Positions 1 through 7,240 of a DNA stretch of 11,207 nucleotides are shown piece after piece; positions within the stretch are counted from its first letter, which is position 1, and the number at the start of each line of letters is the position of its first letter. Under the pieces are notes generated by a model. It saw nothing but the letters and a program-made list of their open reading frames with translations. It made no database searches and had not been told where the DNA came from. The DNA comes from Mucidula mucida (lineage: Eukaryota; Basidiomycota; Agaricomycetes; Agaricales; Physalacriaceae), in assembly GCA_015501055.1 (NCBI GenBank), contig JADNYV010000989.1, positions 1-11,207 of the forward strand, written 5' to 3'. The translations under genes and the position numbers were made by a program.

Positions 1-245
1 AGGCTAGGCCAGGTGTATAAACAAGATCAGAACTTAAGTACAATGATACTGGTAACTCTGTGTTTGGAACTCCTTGTCCATATGTGTTTCCGCTAGGGAT
101 GCTCCACGCCCTTGACCCAGTGTTGTATGCTACTAGTCCATGGAACCATTAAATATGGGTGGTAACTGCATGTAAGTAATAATACTGAAACAACCATATG
201 TGCTACAAGTGTTGACGTGTGTTGTACATAGGAAAGTCCATAAGG

Positions 246-470
246 TAGAGATGGACACGAGTCCATACTCGAGTTATTCGGACTCATCGTATGAGTAAAC
301 TCTTACCTCAAACCCAATACTCAAGACTCGAGTCTTCACTCGAGACTCTACTCGAATATCTACTCTACTCGAGAGTACTTCATGAGTCTCGAGTATTCGA
401 GTACTCGAGTACGATCCGAGTATACTCGAGTATACTCACGTATCAGCAAGCAAATTCAAACATAAAAGAC
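246..470. repeat. Left subterminal ACTCGAGT/GAGTA motif array of the hAT element
   Basis: About 190 bp just inside the left end is saturated with the palindrome ACTCGAGT and its half-sites ACTCG, CGAGT, GAGTA and TACTC, in both orientations with irregular spacing. Subterminal repeats of this kind are typical transposase-binding sites in hAT elements. The matching array at the other end supports that reading. The role is inferred and no binding is shown. Confidence 0.75.
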
Positions 471-512
471 AGTGAAGATTAAAGTAAGTAGGTCGTAAGT
501 GTATCAAGTTAT

Positions 513-547
513 ATCCATATCAGTAGCATCCATATCAGTAGTATCCA
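513..547 (+). repeat. Short tandem repeat, 15-nt unit
   Basis: The unit ATCCATATCAGTAG plus C or T occurs at 513-527 and 528-542, followed by the partial copy ATCC. It overlaps the stop codon region of the minus-strand hAT gene, so it may mark the edge of the internal deletion. No function is suggested. Confidence 0.6.
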
Positions 548-1288
548 GGTTGCCTTTGCGGAAGGACGAGGCAGCTTGTCCGTAAGCTTGGTTTAACGGG
601 CTTCTTGTCCTTGGCAGCATGCTCGAGGTCGCATTTCCTGACGTGCTTCAGGATATTCGTGCCAACACTGCTGTCGCATGCGCGTGGGATTTTGGTGCCA
701 TGACTGAAATAGAAATCAATACAACGCCACAGAAAGCAAGAAATACATACTGAGGACAGACAAACATATGGTAAAACTTTGCTTATCCTCATTCCATTCA
801 ACCTCGATTTTGGGGAAGTGATATACATCGCCGAGCTCCAGCGCGCGCGGAGCTTTGCTAGAGAACGTGTCAGGGAGAATATGGAATAAAAGAAGGAAAA
901 ACTTACGAAGGTTCCATTCGTGCCACTCCTTTGTTCCTTTCTCGGGGATACTCGCATCCGCTGGTGGAGCATCGTCGACCCAGTCCTGCTCAGCTTGCGC
1001 CTTCGCCATCTCCGCCTCCTTGGCGAGCTGAGCGGCAGTCTTGGGCTTCGCCGGTCCCTTGCGTTTCGCCGCCTTGGGGTTCGCCGCCTTGGTTTGCGCC
1101 TCCTTCGCCGCCTTGGCCTTCGCCGTCAAATTGGGTTTCCGTTTCTTCATGGGAGGAGCCTCGTCCGCATCACTATCTGACGCCACGTCGTCTATGCGTG
1201 GTCTGCGCTGGACGATGCGCTGGGCGGTGCCAGTGGGGGGTACAGACTCATCCGTTCCCGCGGGTCTCTTCTTCCCGGTTGAAGCCAC
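535..1288 (-). pseudogene. Truncated hAT transposase-like gene (N-terminal region with BED-like finger)
   Basis: The reading starts at ATG 1288 on the minus strand. The first ~125 residues are Ala/Lys/Pro-rich and disordered, with an acidic patch (SDSDADEA) followed by a basic nuclear-localisation-like PMKKRKP and a K-A-rich coiled stretch. A canonical donor GTAAGT begins at 906. After it comes a conserved-looking segment (DVYHFPKIEVEW), then GTNILKHVRKCD, whose GTxxLxxHxxxC shape resembles the second half of a BED zinc finger. Keeping these pieces in one frame needs an acceptor at 853 (54-nt intron) and a donor at 761 with acceptor 704 (58 nt). The more canonical choices (906-858, 750-704) give a frameshift. 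The frame stops at 535-537, before any catalytic domain. I therefore read this as a decayed or internally deleted transposase gene. It lies entirely inside the hAT element. Confidence 0.6.
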
Positions 1289-1306
1289 TCTGGTACGCTT
1301 GAATAT

Positions 1307-1392
1307 GCCCTTTTGGCGCAGTGGTTATACTCGTTGTTGTGCTGATGCACAGAAATGGCTGAGCTCCGTGGGTTCAATGCTCACGGGGTTCA
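1307..1392 (+). ncRNA. tRNA-like remnant or SINE head with Pol III A and B boxes
   Basis: TGGCGCAGTGG at 1314-1324 matches the tRNA A-box consensus TRGCNNAGTGG. GGTTCAATGC at 1371-1380 resembles the B box. The bases around the B box form a 5-bp T-stem (GTGGG/CTCAC) closing a TTCAATG loop. The ~86-nt span suits a tRNA with a long variable arm. The acceptor stem pairs poorly, the D-stem is broken and I cannot form a normal anticodon arm. It is therefore not a working tRNA. A tRNA-derived SINE head or tRNA pseudogene fits better. It sits just upstream of the ATG of the hAT gene, on the opposite strand. Confidence 0.45.
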
Positions 1393-1414
1393 TTTTGTTC
1401 AAAAAATATATATT

Positions 1415-1642
1415 AGGAGCTGAATACTCACGAATACTCACGAATATAAGAATACTCATGAGTATTCACGAATATTTATGAGTATGAGTCTATCGAGTAT
1501 TCGTGGCCCCAAACTGAAACTCTAGACTCACCATAGACTCTAGACTCTACTCTACTCACGTGCGAGTATACTCTTGGCTTGCATGATGAGTATGAGTTTA
1601 TTCGTGAGTACTTTTTTTATTCTATACTCGCGTCCGACTCTA
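1415..1642. repeat. Right subterminal ACTCAC/GAGTAT motif array of the hAT element
   Basis: Repeated ATACTCACGAAT, GAGTATTC, GACTCTA and TATGAGT motifs in both orientations fill the last ~220 bp before the right terminal inverted repeat. They share the TACTC/GAGTA core with the left array but use ACTCACGA more often than ACTCGAGT. The same binding role is inferred. Confidence 0.72.
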
Positions 1643-1830
1643 CCATAAGGTATTAGCATGTATGATGTCATTCATGTGTTTGGTGTGTGTCCGACATGAG
1701 TATGGCTTTGGTAATGAAAAGGAGTATAATTGATGACGAAACAGATGATGAAACAGTTTATTGATAAGACAAGCCCAGATAAGATATAATGAGATGTGAA
1801 AATGTAAAAATATGGCAATTCATAACACCG

Positions 1831-3287
1831 ATGACTGAAACACAACCTACTTTGACGACATTAAAGAATCCTGGTACATCCGCCTGGAAGATGGTAAAAA
1901 AGTCTATGTCAACTCAAAAGACTTTGCCAGTGCCCAATAACGCTTAGAGCAACACCACAGAGAGCTAGCACAGAGAGCTGCTACCTCGAAAGAGGCCCCA
2001 GCTGAGTCGTTATTACAACCAGTACCAGTTACTCACTCACTACCCCCGCCATCCCCAGAACCAGTTCAAACCCAGGAACATGCACCTGTATCTCCTGTAT
2101 TATCCCTGATCTCCAAACCCCATACCCCAGTTTCCCATCCTGCTTTGCCAATCCCTATTGATCTTGGTCTTAATCCACCTGCTCCCAATCCCCCATCACC
2201 CTCACCATCTCCCCCTAATCCACCCCAGTCTAATCTCCCCGCTTCTAACCCTGTCATGTCCAACATCTCTGAATGCGGTGCCAAACTTGATGACTACTAT
2301 GGCAACCGCACCACGTCCAGTACCTGGCTTGCACACTTCTGCAATCACTTCTGCCTCAACAAGGCCCGTTATACCACCGGCAAAGAACAGGTCTCGTTAT
2401 TCCTCAGCTACCTTAAGGGTCCCATTGCAGGCAAATGGGCGAAGAGGCACATAAAGGAGTACAATGCCGATCAGACAGATAACACTATCGCCCCCGCTGA
2501 TAAGCGATGGACCACCATGAATGCTGTCATCAATCAATTCAAATTAGACTTTGCCGCTCTGGACCCCATTACCACCACTTGTCAGATGGTAGAGACGATC
2601 TGCATAACAGGAGAGCTGGCAGACCTTGATAAGTTCATCACTGCATTTGATACCCACACTGACAAGTCCGATTTTAATGAGGTCTCCTTGCTCCACTACT
2701 TCAAAAAGGGGCTTAACCCAAGCCTGGTCAATCACATCTCCACCTTATTCCCCATTCCCACCAACCTTGCGGACTATAAGCAATGCACAGTCGTGATGCA
2801 GAACACATAAAAGGCACAACAACACAAGAAGGCCATTTGGCGTTCCGGTGGCTAGGGTACAACTTCAACATTGGTGCCCCAATCAACTCCAGCTGCCCAA
2901 GCACCGGCCCCTGACATGGGAGTCCCCATGGATGTGGACATGTCTAGATGCCCAGGTGCACAATTGAACCCTCCCGCTCTTCCGAGACTGACTGCCTTTG
3001 AACAAGAAATCCTTTGTTATTGTGGGGCCTGCTTCAAGTGCCGCCAGACCGGCCACATGTCCAATAATTGTCCCACGCGTGACCCCATCCCTGGCCAGAA
3101 CGTTTGCACCACCAAGGTTATTGTGCCCGGTGCCCCATCCACCTCCATGTCCAACACTTCTACATCGACCCAAGTCAATGCCGTTCAGCAGATTAGTGTG
3201 GTGGCCAATCTCCTTTGGACGGTGCAGGGAGATGCAAAAGAGCAGGTGATGGTGTACTTGAAGGATGTTGTTGGTTTGGATTTTTAG
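1831..3287 (+). pseudogene. gag: Gag polyprotein remnant with CCHC zinc knuckle
   Basis: Gag would form the retrotransposon's particle and bind its RNA. A likely original start is ATG 1831, which lies in a different frame from the following YFDDIKESWY segment, implying a small indel near 1847. The main frame then carries a Ser/Pro-rich stretch (to ~2240) and a Retrotrans_gag-like segment, with motifs such as STWLAHFCNHFCLNK and GPIAGKW at ~2315-2440. A zinc knuckle of the form CX2CX4HX4C (CFKCRQTGHMSNNC) lies at about 3030-3071. In-frame stops occur at 1938-1940, 2808-2810 and 2853-2855 before the last at 3285-3287. Several fit single C-to-T changes of Gln or Arg codons. It cannot give a full Gag. 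Confidence 0.82.
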
Positions 3288-3416
3288 AATGCTCCCCTAT
3301 CACAATGTTAGGAGGAGCTGTAACATGTTTTGTCAAGAATTTTGCCAATCGATATGTTGTACTATCTTCCCTATGTGAGCGTGTCCATCTCTTAGAATTT
3401 TGAGTATCCACAGTCA

Positions 3417-3963
3417 CCCAAAACCAACAAACACCCTCCATTACCTTGGAACTTAAATTCATTGGCAAAGTTACTAGCAGAAAAATTATTGCACACGCCT
3501 TAATTGACAGCGGCACTGAAGGAATCATTATTAACACCCGCTTCGCCAACCTATACAATTTTACTGTTATTTCTTTATCCTCCCCATTCCCTATTTGTAA
3601 TGTTGACGGCTCTGAGAACGTCATGGGCTGGGTGCAACACTATACAATTCAGCGTGTCCGCATCTATAGCCGAGAGGGCCAGTCCTACCATAAGGAGCTT
3701 GTAGAGCTTTATGTCACGGATATTGGGGATCACAACGTCATTCTGGGAACGGACTGGCTGGACAAGCACAATCCCTCTATCAACTAGGCCGGCACCCAGG
3801 TTGACTTTAACCAATGTCCAAAAACCTGCATTCTCAAGAACCCTCCCGTAACTAATGTGCATACACATACCAAATCTACTTCAGTTCCAGCTGACGCCTC
3901 TGCAAAACCTCACAACCCTTGGCTCTGGCATAAAGACTATAAGGTCCAGTGGAAGGATTAATA
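3417..3963 (+). pseudogene. Retrotransposon aspartic protease remnant
   Basis: This region would process the polyprotein. The catalytic-type motif ALIDSGTEGIIIN is centred on DSG at 3505-3513, and the family's ILGTDWLDKHNPSI lies at about 3740-3780. In gypsy proteases that motif is normally followed by a Trp. Here a TAG at 3785-3787 stands in its place, as expected from TGG to TAG. Two more stops (TAA TAA, 3958-3963) follow. The frame matches that of the RT fragment downstream and differs from gag. The ~160 bp between the gag stop and the protease has no clear coding and may hold a small insertion or lost sequence. Confidence 0.78.
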
Positions 3964-4199
3964 AGGTAACCTCCAACCGGTCCCCGTCCAGCAAACTGTG
4001 AAAAGGAGGTGCTTAGCTTGCACGCGGAGTTCCAATCAACTACAAGCCCCGGTGGCTTTATTCACTAAAGACAAAGAGGAGAAGGAGAAGGTACCAAGAG
4101 AGTGGGAAGAGCAGATGTTTGAGCAAGTCTTCTGGAATAATTATTCCCGTCCGGTGTGAGATCCAAATCCTTCAGACAGCCCCTCTGTTTACATTCGTG

Positions 4200-4833
4200 C
4201 GGGGTTTATAAAGGCTCAGCAACTTGCAGAAGAAAACAAGAAACCAACCAACACCCACCCCCTATCCTTGCAGATCCCAGCACCCTACCATACCTATTTT
4301 ACGGTCTTTGACAAATGCACGTCCAAACGTCTCCCTGCATACACCTCTTGGAATTATGCTATTGACCTTACTCCTGGATTTGAACCCAAACCATGTAAGA
4401 CCTACCCTCTGTTGCCCGTTAAACAAGTTGAACTCAATGTGTTCCTGGACGAGAACTTGGCCAAAGAATATATCTGCCCATCCAAATCCCCTATGGCAAG
4501 TCCCTTCTTCTTTATTAAAAAGAAAGACAGAAAACTACACCCTATCCAGGACTATTGCGAGCTCAACAAGGGAACCATCAAGAACCAGCACCCCCTTCTG
4601 CTTATACCTAAGCTTATTAACAAGCTTAAGAGCACGAGGATCTTCTCCAAAATTGACTTGTGTTGAGGTTACAATAATGTTTGAATCAAAGAAGGAGACA
4701 AGTGGAAGGGCACGTTCAAGACAAATTGTGCCTGTTTGAACCTATGGTAATGTTCTTTGGTCTTATAAATTCCCCTGTTATGTTTCAAGCAATGATGAAT
4801 ACCATTCTTAAGGACCTTATTGACTTGGGAACC
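4200..4833 (+). pseudogene. Reverse transcriptase remnant (N-terminal part only)
   Basis: This is the N-terminal half of a gypsy RT, the enzyme that copies the element's RNA to DNA. Recognisable motifs in order are FDKCTSKRLP, FLDENL, PSKSPMASPFFFIKKKD, QDYCELN, TIKNQHPLLLIP and KIDLC, then after a break VMFFGLINSPVMFQAMMNT. Stops at 4664-4666 and 4682-4684 replace the usual Trp and Arg codons (TGG to TGA and CGA to TGA fit). A one-base loss near 4730 shifts the frame. The fragment ends with DLIDLG at ~4830, exactly where the catalytic Y-x-DD strand should follow. That motif and the whole RNase H domain are absent. The sequence then jumps directly into integrase. Confidence 0.85.
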
Positions 4834-4835
4834 TT

Positions 4836-6191
4836 GTCGCCCCCGGACACCCAGAGCGCTTCAAGATGTACAAGCTTCTTAGTTAAGAGTTCTGGTGGCC
4901 AGGCATGTCAGTCTTTGTTCAAGATTATGTCAATGGCTGCGCTACCTGTTAGATGACAAAACCCAGCAATTATCCCGCTCATGTCCCGCTTGTCCCTAAT
5001 GAGATCCCTAAACATCCCTTTGGCACCATTACAACCAACTTCATTACTGACCTCCTGGAATGTGAAGGTTACAATGTCATCCACTGCGTTGTTGACCAAC
5101 TCACAAAGGGTGTGGTTGTATCTCCATGTTGCAAGACCATTAATGCAGATGACACAGTGGACATACTGCTGAAAGGCACCTTTCAACATTATGGCCTTTG
5201 GGACAAGATGATCTCTAACCGAGGCCCCCAGTTTGCCAGCAAGGTTATGCAGGCTATTTACGCTAAGCTTGGCATCACCTCTGCACTCAGTACGGCTTAT
5301 CATCCCCAGACAGACAGCAAAACCAAGCGCTACAACCAGGAGCTCAAGCAATACCTACACGTCTTTTGCAACTACCAAAAAAACGACTGGGTTAAGCACC
5401 TGTCATACGCCAAATTCTTCCACAATACCCATGTTCACTCTGCCACGGGCAAATCCCCCTTCAAACTCCTCTACGGATATCAGCCGCACTTCTTTCCCTC
5501 ACTAAACCCCACATCCAACATCCCCTCCGTCGAGGAATGACTCACCAACCTTCAGCACCTGCACAATGAGGTTCAAGCAAGCCTCACTTAAGCAGCAGAA
5601 GTGATGAAAAGGAACAACAGAGATGTCATGGAGAAGGGCATTATGTTCAAGGTTGAAGACAAGGTGCTATTAGATGGCAAGAACCTGAAGACGACACAAC
5701 CCAAAGCTAAGCTTTCTGACAAGCAACACAGGCCATTTGAGATCGCTGACGTACTCGGCCCAGTAACCTATTGCCTCAAGTTACCACCAAAGTGGTGTAT
5801 TCACCCAGTCTTCCATGTATCCCTACTCGCCCCGTACATTGAGACCCCTGCTTACGGGCCTAACTTCCCAGGACTTCCCCCAGACCTACTGGACGCTGAT
5901 GAGGAGTACAACATGAAAGAGATCCTGGACTCACGGACAACTCGTAATAAGCGGGGTGTGGAGTACCTGGTGAAGTGGTTGGACTATTTGAGCTCTGAGA
6001 ATACATGGGAGCCGGCATCGGGACTGACAAAGGCATTGGATAAGATAGCTGACTTCTATAAGGCACACTTAAAGGCGTACAAAAAGCCACTCCCTTGCCT
6101 ACAAGGCCTTGGTGTCTCAATCAGAGATATCTGGGCAGGGACTTCTGCGCTCCAGGTGCAAGTGCAGCCAAAAGAGGGGGTATTGTCATAA
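4836..6191 (+). pseudogene. Integrase with GPY/F module and chromodomain, catalytically dead
   Basis: Integrase would insert the element's DNA, and the chromodomain would steer it to marked chromatin. The zinc-binding part is partial: GHPERF, FWWPGMS, then CATC at 4938-4949. The first His of the HHCC set is missing because of the deletion. The DDE core is clear from its surroundings (FITD, RGPQF, STAYHPQTD). All three acids are changed: Asn at 5037-5039, Asn at 5217-5219 and Lys at 5325-5327, with the 35-residue D-to-E spacing kept. In-frame stops lie at 4884, 4950, 5538 and 5589. A GPY/F module (GPVTYCLKLP, HPVFHVSLL) spans about 5730-5850, and a chromodomain (YLVKWLDYLSSENTWEP) about 5901-6070. 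The frame ends at 6189-6191, inside the 3' LTR. Confidence 0.9.
6170..6180 (+). other. Polypurine tract of the gypsy element
   Basis: AAAAGAGGGGG, three bases ahead of TGTCA, is a typical plus-strand primer site directly upstream of a 3' LTR. It overlaps the end of the integrase frame. Confidence 0.75.
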
Positions 6192-6629
6192 ATTGCCTCT
6201 ATTCTGTTGCCTCCACCTCGGTCCACCTCGTCATTGTGTCAACACTACACTCTTTCATTATCACATATTACACGCTCCGGGTCCGGTCCGCACTGCCTTA
6301 GCTCAGGCCTGATCCAGGTATAGCCTATCAGCATAGCCTGTCACCTGTCTATCACCCCATGATGTGATTCACACTGCCTCTTATTTAACATTGAGCCATT
6401 CTATTGTTTACACAGCCACGGACTCTTTATATATATACACAGCCTTTCTAGGTAGATTCCTCAATTCATCAACTTTGTCTCTACACTGTTTGGTAGCTCC
6501 CTGCACTGTATTGAGCCTGACCTGCTCCTACCTCACCCTGTTATTATTTTTGCCTCTTATCTCCATTGTTCTCTCGTCTTCATGTGACTTGGGTGGTTGT
6601 TTGGGTTACGCCGGACTCTGTCCTTAACA
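6184..6629 (+). mobile_element. 3' LTR of the gypsy element (right edge tentative)
   Basis: The left edge TGTCATAA follows the polypurine tract, as expected. A TATA-like TTTATATATATAC lies at 6426-6438. The proposed right edge is ...TTAACA at 6629, chosen because TGT...ACA is the usual short inverted terminus and because copia-like coding begins soon after. That gives about 446 bp, a normal LTR length. No second copy exists in the window, so neither length nor edge can be checked by comparison. Confidence 0.5.
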
Positions 6630-6649
6630 GCTATCTTCATGGTGCAACA

Positions 6650-7240
6650 TTAAGCAATGTTTCCTGTTCTTTGTACTTCATTTCCCATAGACAATAAACT
6701 ACAATGGCATTATAAGACAAACTGTCTATACTCACACTCAAGAGGCCAGTCCATTAATTTGTTGGAAGCACCAACTGCATCAAGATACCAAGCTATCTTT
6801 GGTTACATAAAGGCCCATAGCTCAAGCAAATGGCTTTTCATCATATCAAGTGTGTCTTCAGGCCATAGGTGGACAGTGTAATTGGAGCAAATGGATATGC
6901 AAATGAAATTGCTGGTAGAGGTGTCGGCATACACCATACATATGTTTGTAGTACACGCCGCATTGATCTGACATGTCTGGTAGAGATACTGGCAGACAGC
7001 TCCTACAGAATGCTCCCGGTCTCTGTTCAATGGATGAGGGCAAGTTTCAACAAGGTTGTGTTTTTGCGCAAAAGTGCAGATGTCGTTAATAGAGATGAGG
7101 ATGCCCAGGTACCATTTGGGTGGGTAATGATTCAAAGCGTAGTCGGGGTAATAATAGTAGGGAAGATCATTAAGCGGGGTGGCGGTTTGTATTTTCTTGA
7201 ATGTCAGAGTCTATTAAGGCACATTAATAGGCAGTGTGCA
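6650..7240 (+). pseudogene. Ty1/copia gag-pol remnant (protease to pre-integrase region)
   Basis: Weak but ordered similarity to copia polyproteins is visible. WLFIISSVSSGHRW (~6830-6872) has the layout of the protease W-I-x-DSGAS-x-H site with the catalytic Asp lost. In another frame, from about 6869, follow GANGYANEIAGRGVGI, MLPVSVQWMRASFNKVVF and RDEDAQVPFG. These have the shape of the usual ...LLSVSQL...GFKVVF...DG...G block. GGGLYFLE at ~7178-7204 corresponds to the GLYxLE of the GAG-pre-integrase domain. Two frames and stops are needed, so it is a fossil. It has no LTRs that I can see and no integrase or RT. It is older-looking than the gypsy element beside it. Confidence 0.5.

Larger units (their letters stand above)
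238..1650. mobile_element. hAT-superfamily DNA transposon, internally deleted, with its 8-bp target-site duplication
   Basis: The element is 246-1642. The 8-bp direct repeat CCATAAGG lies directly outside it at 238-245 and 1643-1650. The ends form an imperfect inverted repeat: TAGAGATGGACACGAGT at the left and TAGAGTCGGACGCGAGT as the reverse complement of the right end, 14 of 17 matching. An 8-bp duplication and a TAGAG/CAGNG-type terminus are hallmarks of hAT elements. The interior holds an N-terminal transposase-like gene on the minus strand but no catalytic region or dimerisation domain. At 1,397 bp it is far shorter than an autonomous hAT (usually 2.5-5 kb). It therefore looks non-autonomous and would depend on a transposase supplied elsewhere. 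The right copy of R has the corresponding site (TCATGAGG, 11043-11050) once and empty, which confirms the boundaries. Confidence 0.88.
1..1801 (+). repeat. Repeat R, left copy (split by the hAT insertion)
   Basis: Positions 1-245 and 1651-1801 align in the same orientation with 10787-11207, at roughly 85% identity by eye. Shared landmarks include AGGCTAGGCCAGGTGTATAA at the start, GTATGCTACTAGTCC, AACTGCATGTAAGTAATAAT, GTGTGTCCGACATGAGTA and GATGTGAAA at the end. Without the insert this copy is about 396 bp. It has no coding capacity: the short minus-strand ORFs in the two copies resemble each other only because the DNA does. The visible ends are not TG...CA and I see no terminal inverted repeats, so the class is undecided. 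It could be an LTR-like terminal repeat or a dispersed non-autonomous element. The left edge coincides with the window edge, so its true start may lie outside. Confidence 0.85.
1802..6629 (+). mobile_element. Degenerate Ty3/gypsy chromovirus LTR retrotransposon, no 5' LTR seen
   Basis: The order gag, CCHC knuckle, aspartic protease, RT, integrase, chromodomain is that of the Ty3/gypsy (Metaviridae) chromovirus branch common in basidiomycetes. The coding regions occupy three frames and carry many stops. A large deletion removes the RT catalytic core and RNase H. The right end is well marked by a polypurine tract (6170-6180) and an LTR start (TGTCA, 6184). At the left, the gag region follows repeat R almost directly, with only a weak primer-binding-site-like TGGCAATTCATAAC at 1813-1826. 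Sequence like the 3' LTR does not occur upstream. The element is therefore truncated on the left or rearranged against R, and it is dead. Confidence 0.85.

Noticed and set aside
93..287. Minus-strand ORF in the left R, similar to the minus-strand ORF at 10847-11176
   Set aside because: The shared residues follow from DNA similarity of R. The two frames differ before and after the shared part, and the left one runs into the hAT insert.
248..440. CRISPR-like or satellite array in the ACTCGAGT region
   Set aside because: The repeats are short palindromes at irregular spacing with no unique spacers, and they lie at transposon ends in a eukaryotic setting.
1307..1392. Functional tRNA gene
   Set aside because: The acceptor stem has mismatches, the D-stem is broken and no proper anticodon loop forms.
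920..1481. Plus-strand ORFs rich in Ala, Pro, Arg and Leu
   Set aside because: They lie antisense to the lysine/alanine-rich hAT gene. Their composition is the mirror of its codons, with no motifs of their own.
1802..6629. Integrated copy of a plant or animal retrovirus or pararetrovirus
   Set aside because: The chromodomain, domain order and LTR/polypurine layout are those of fungal Ty3/gypsy chromoviruses, and there is no envelope or movement protein.
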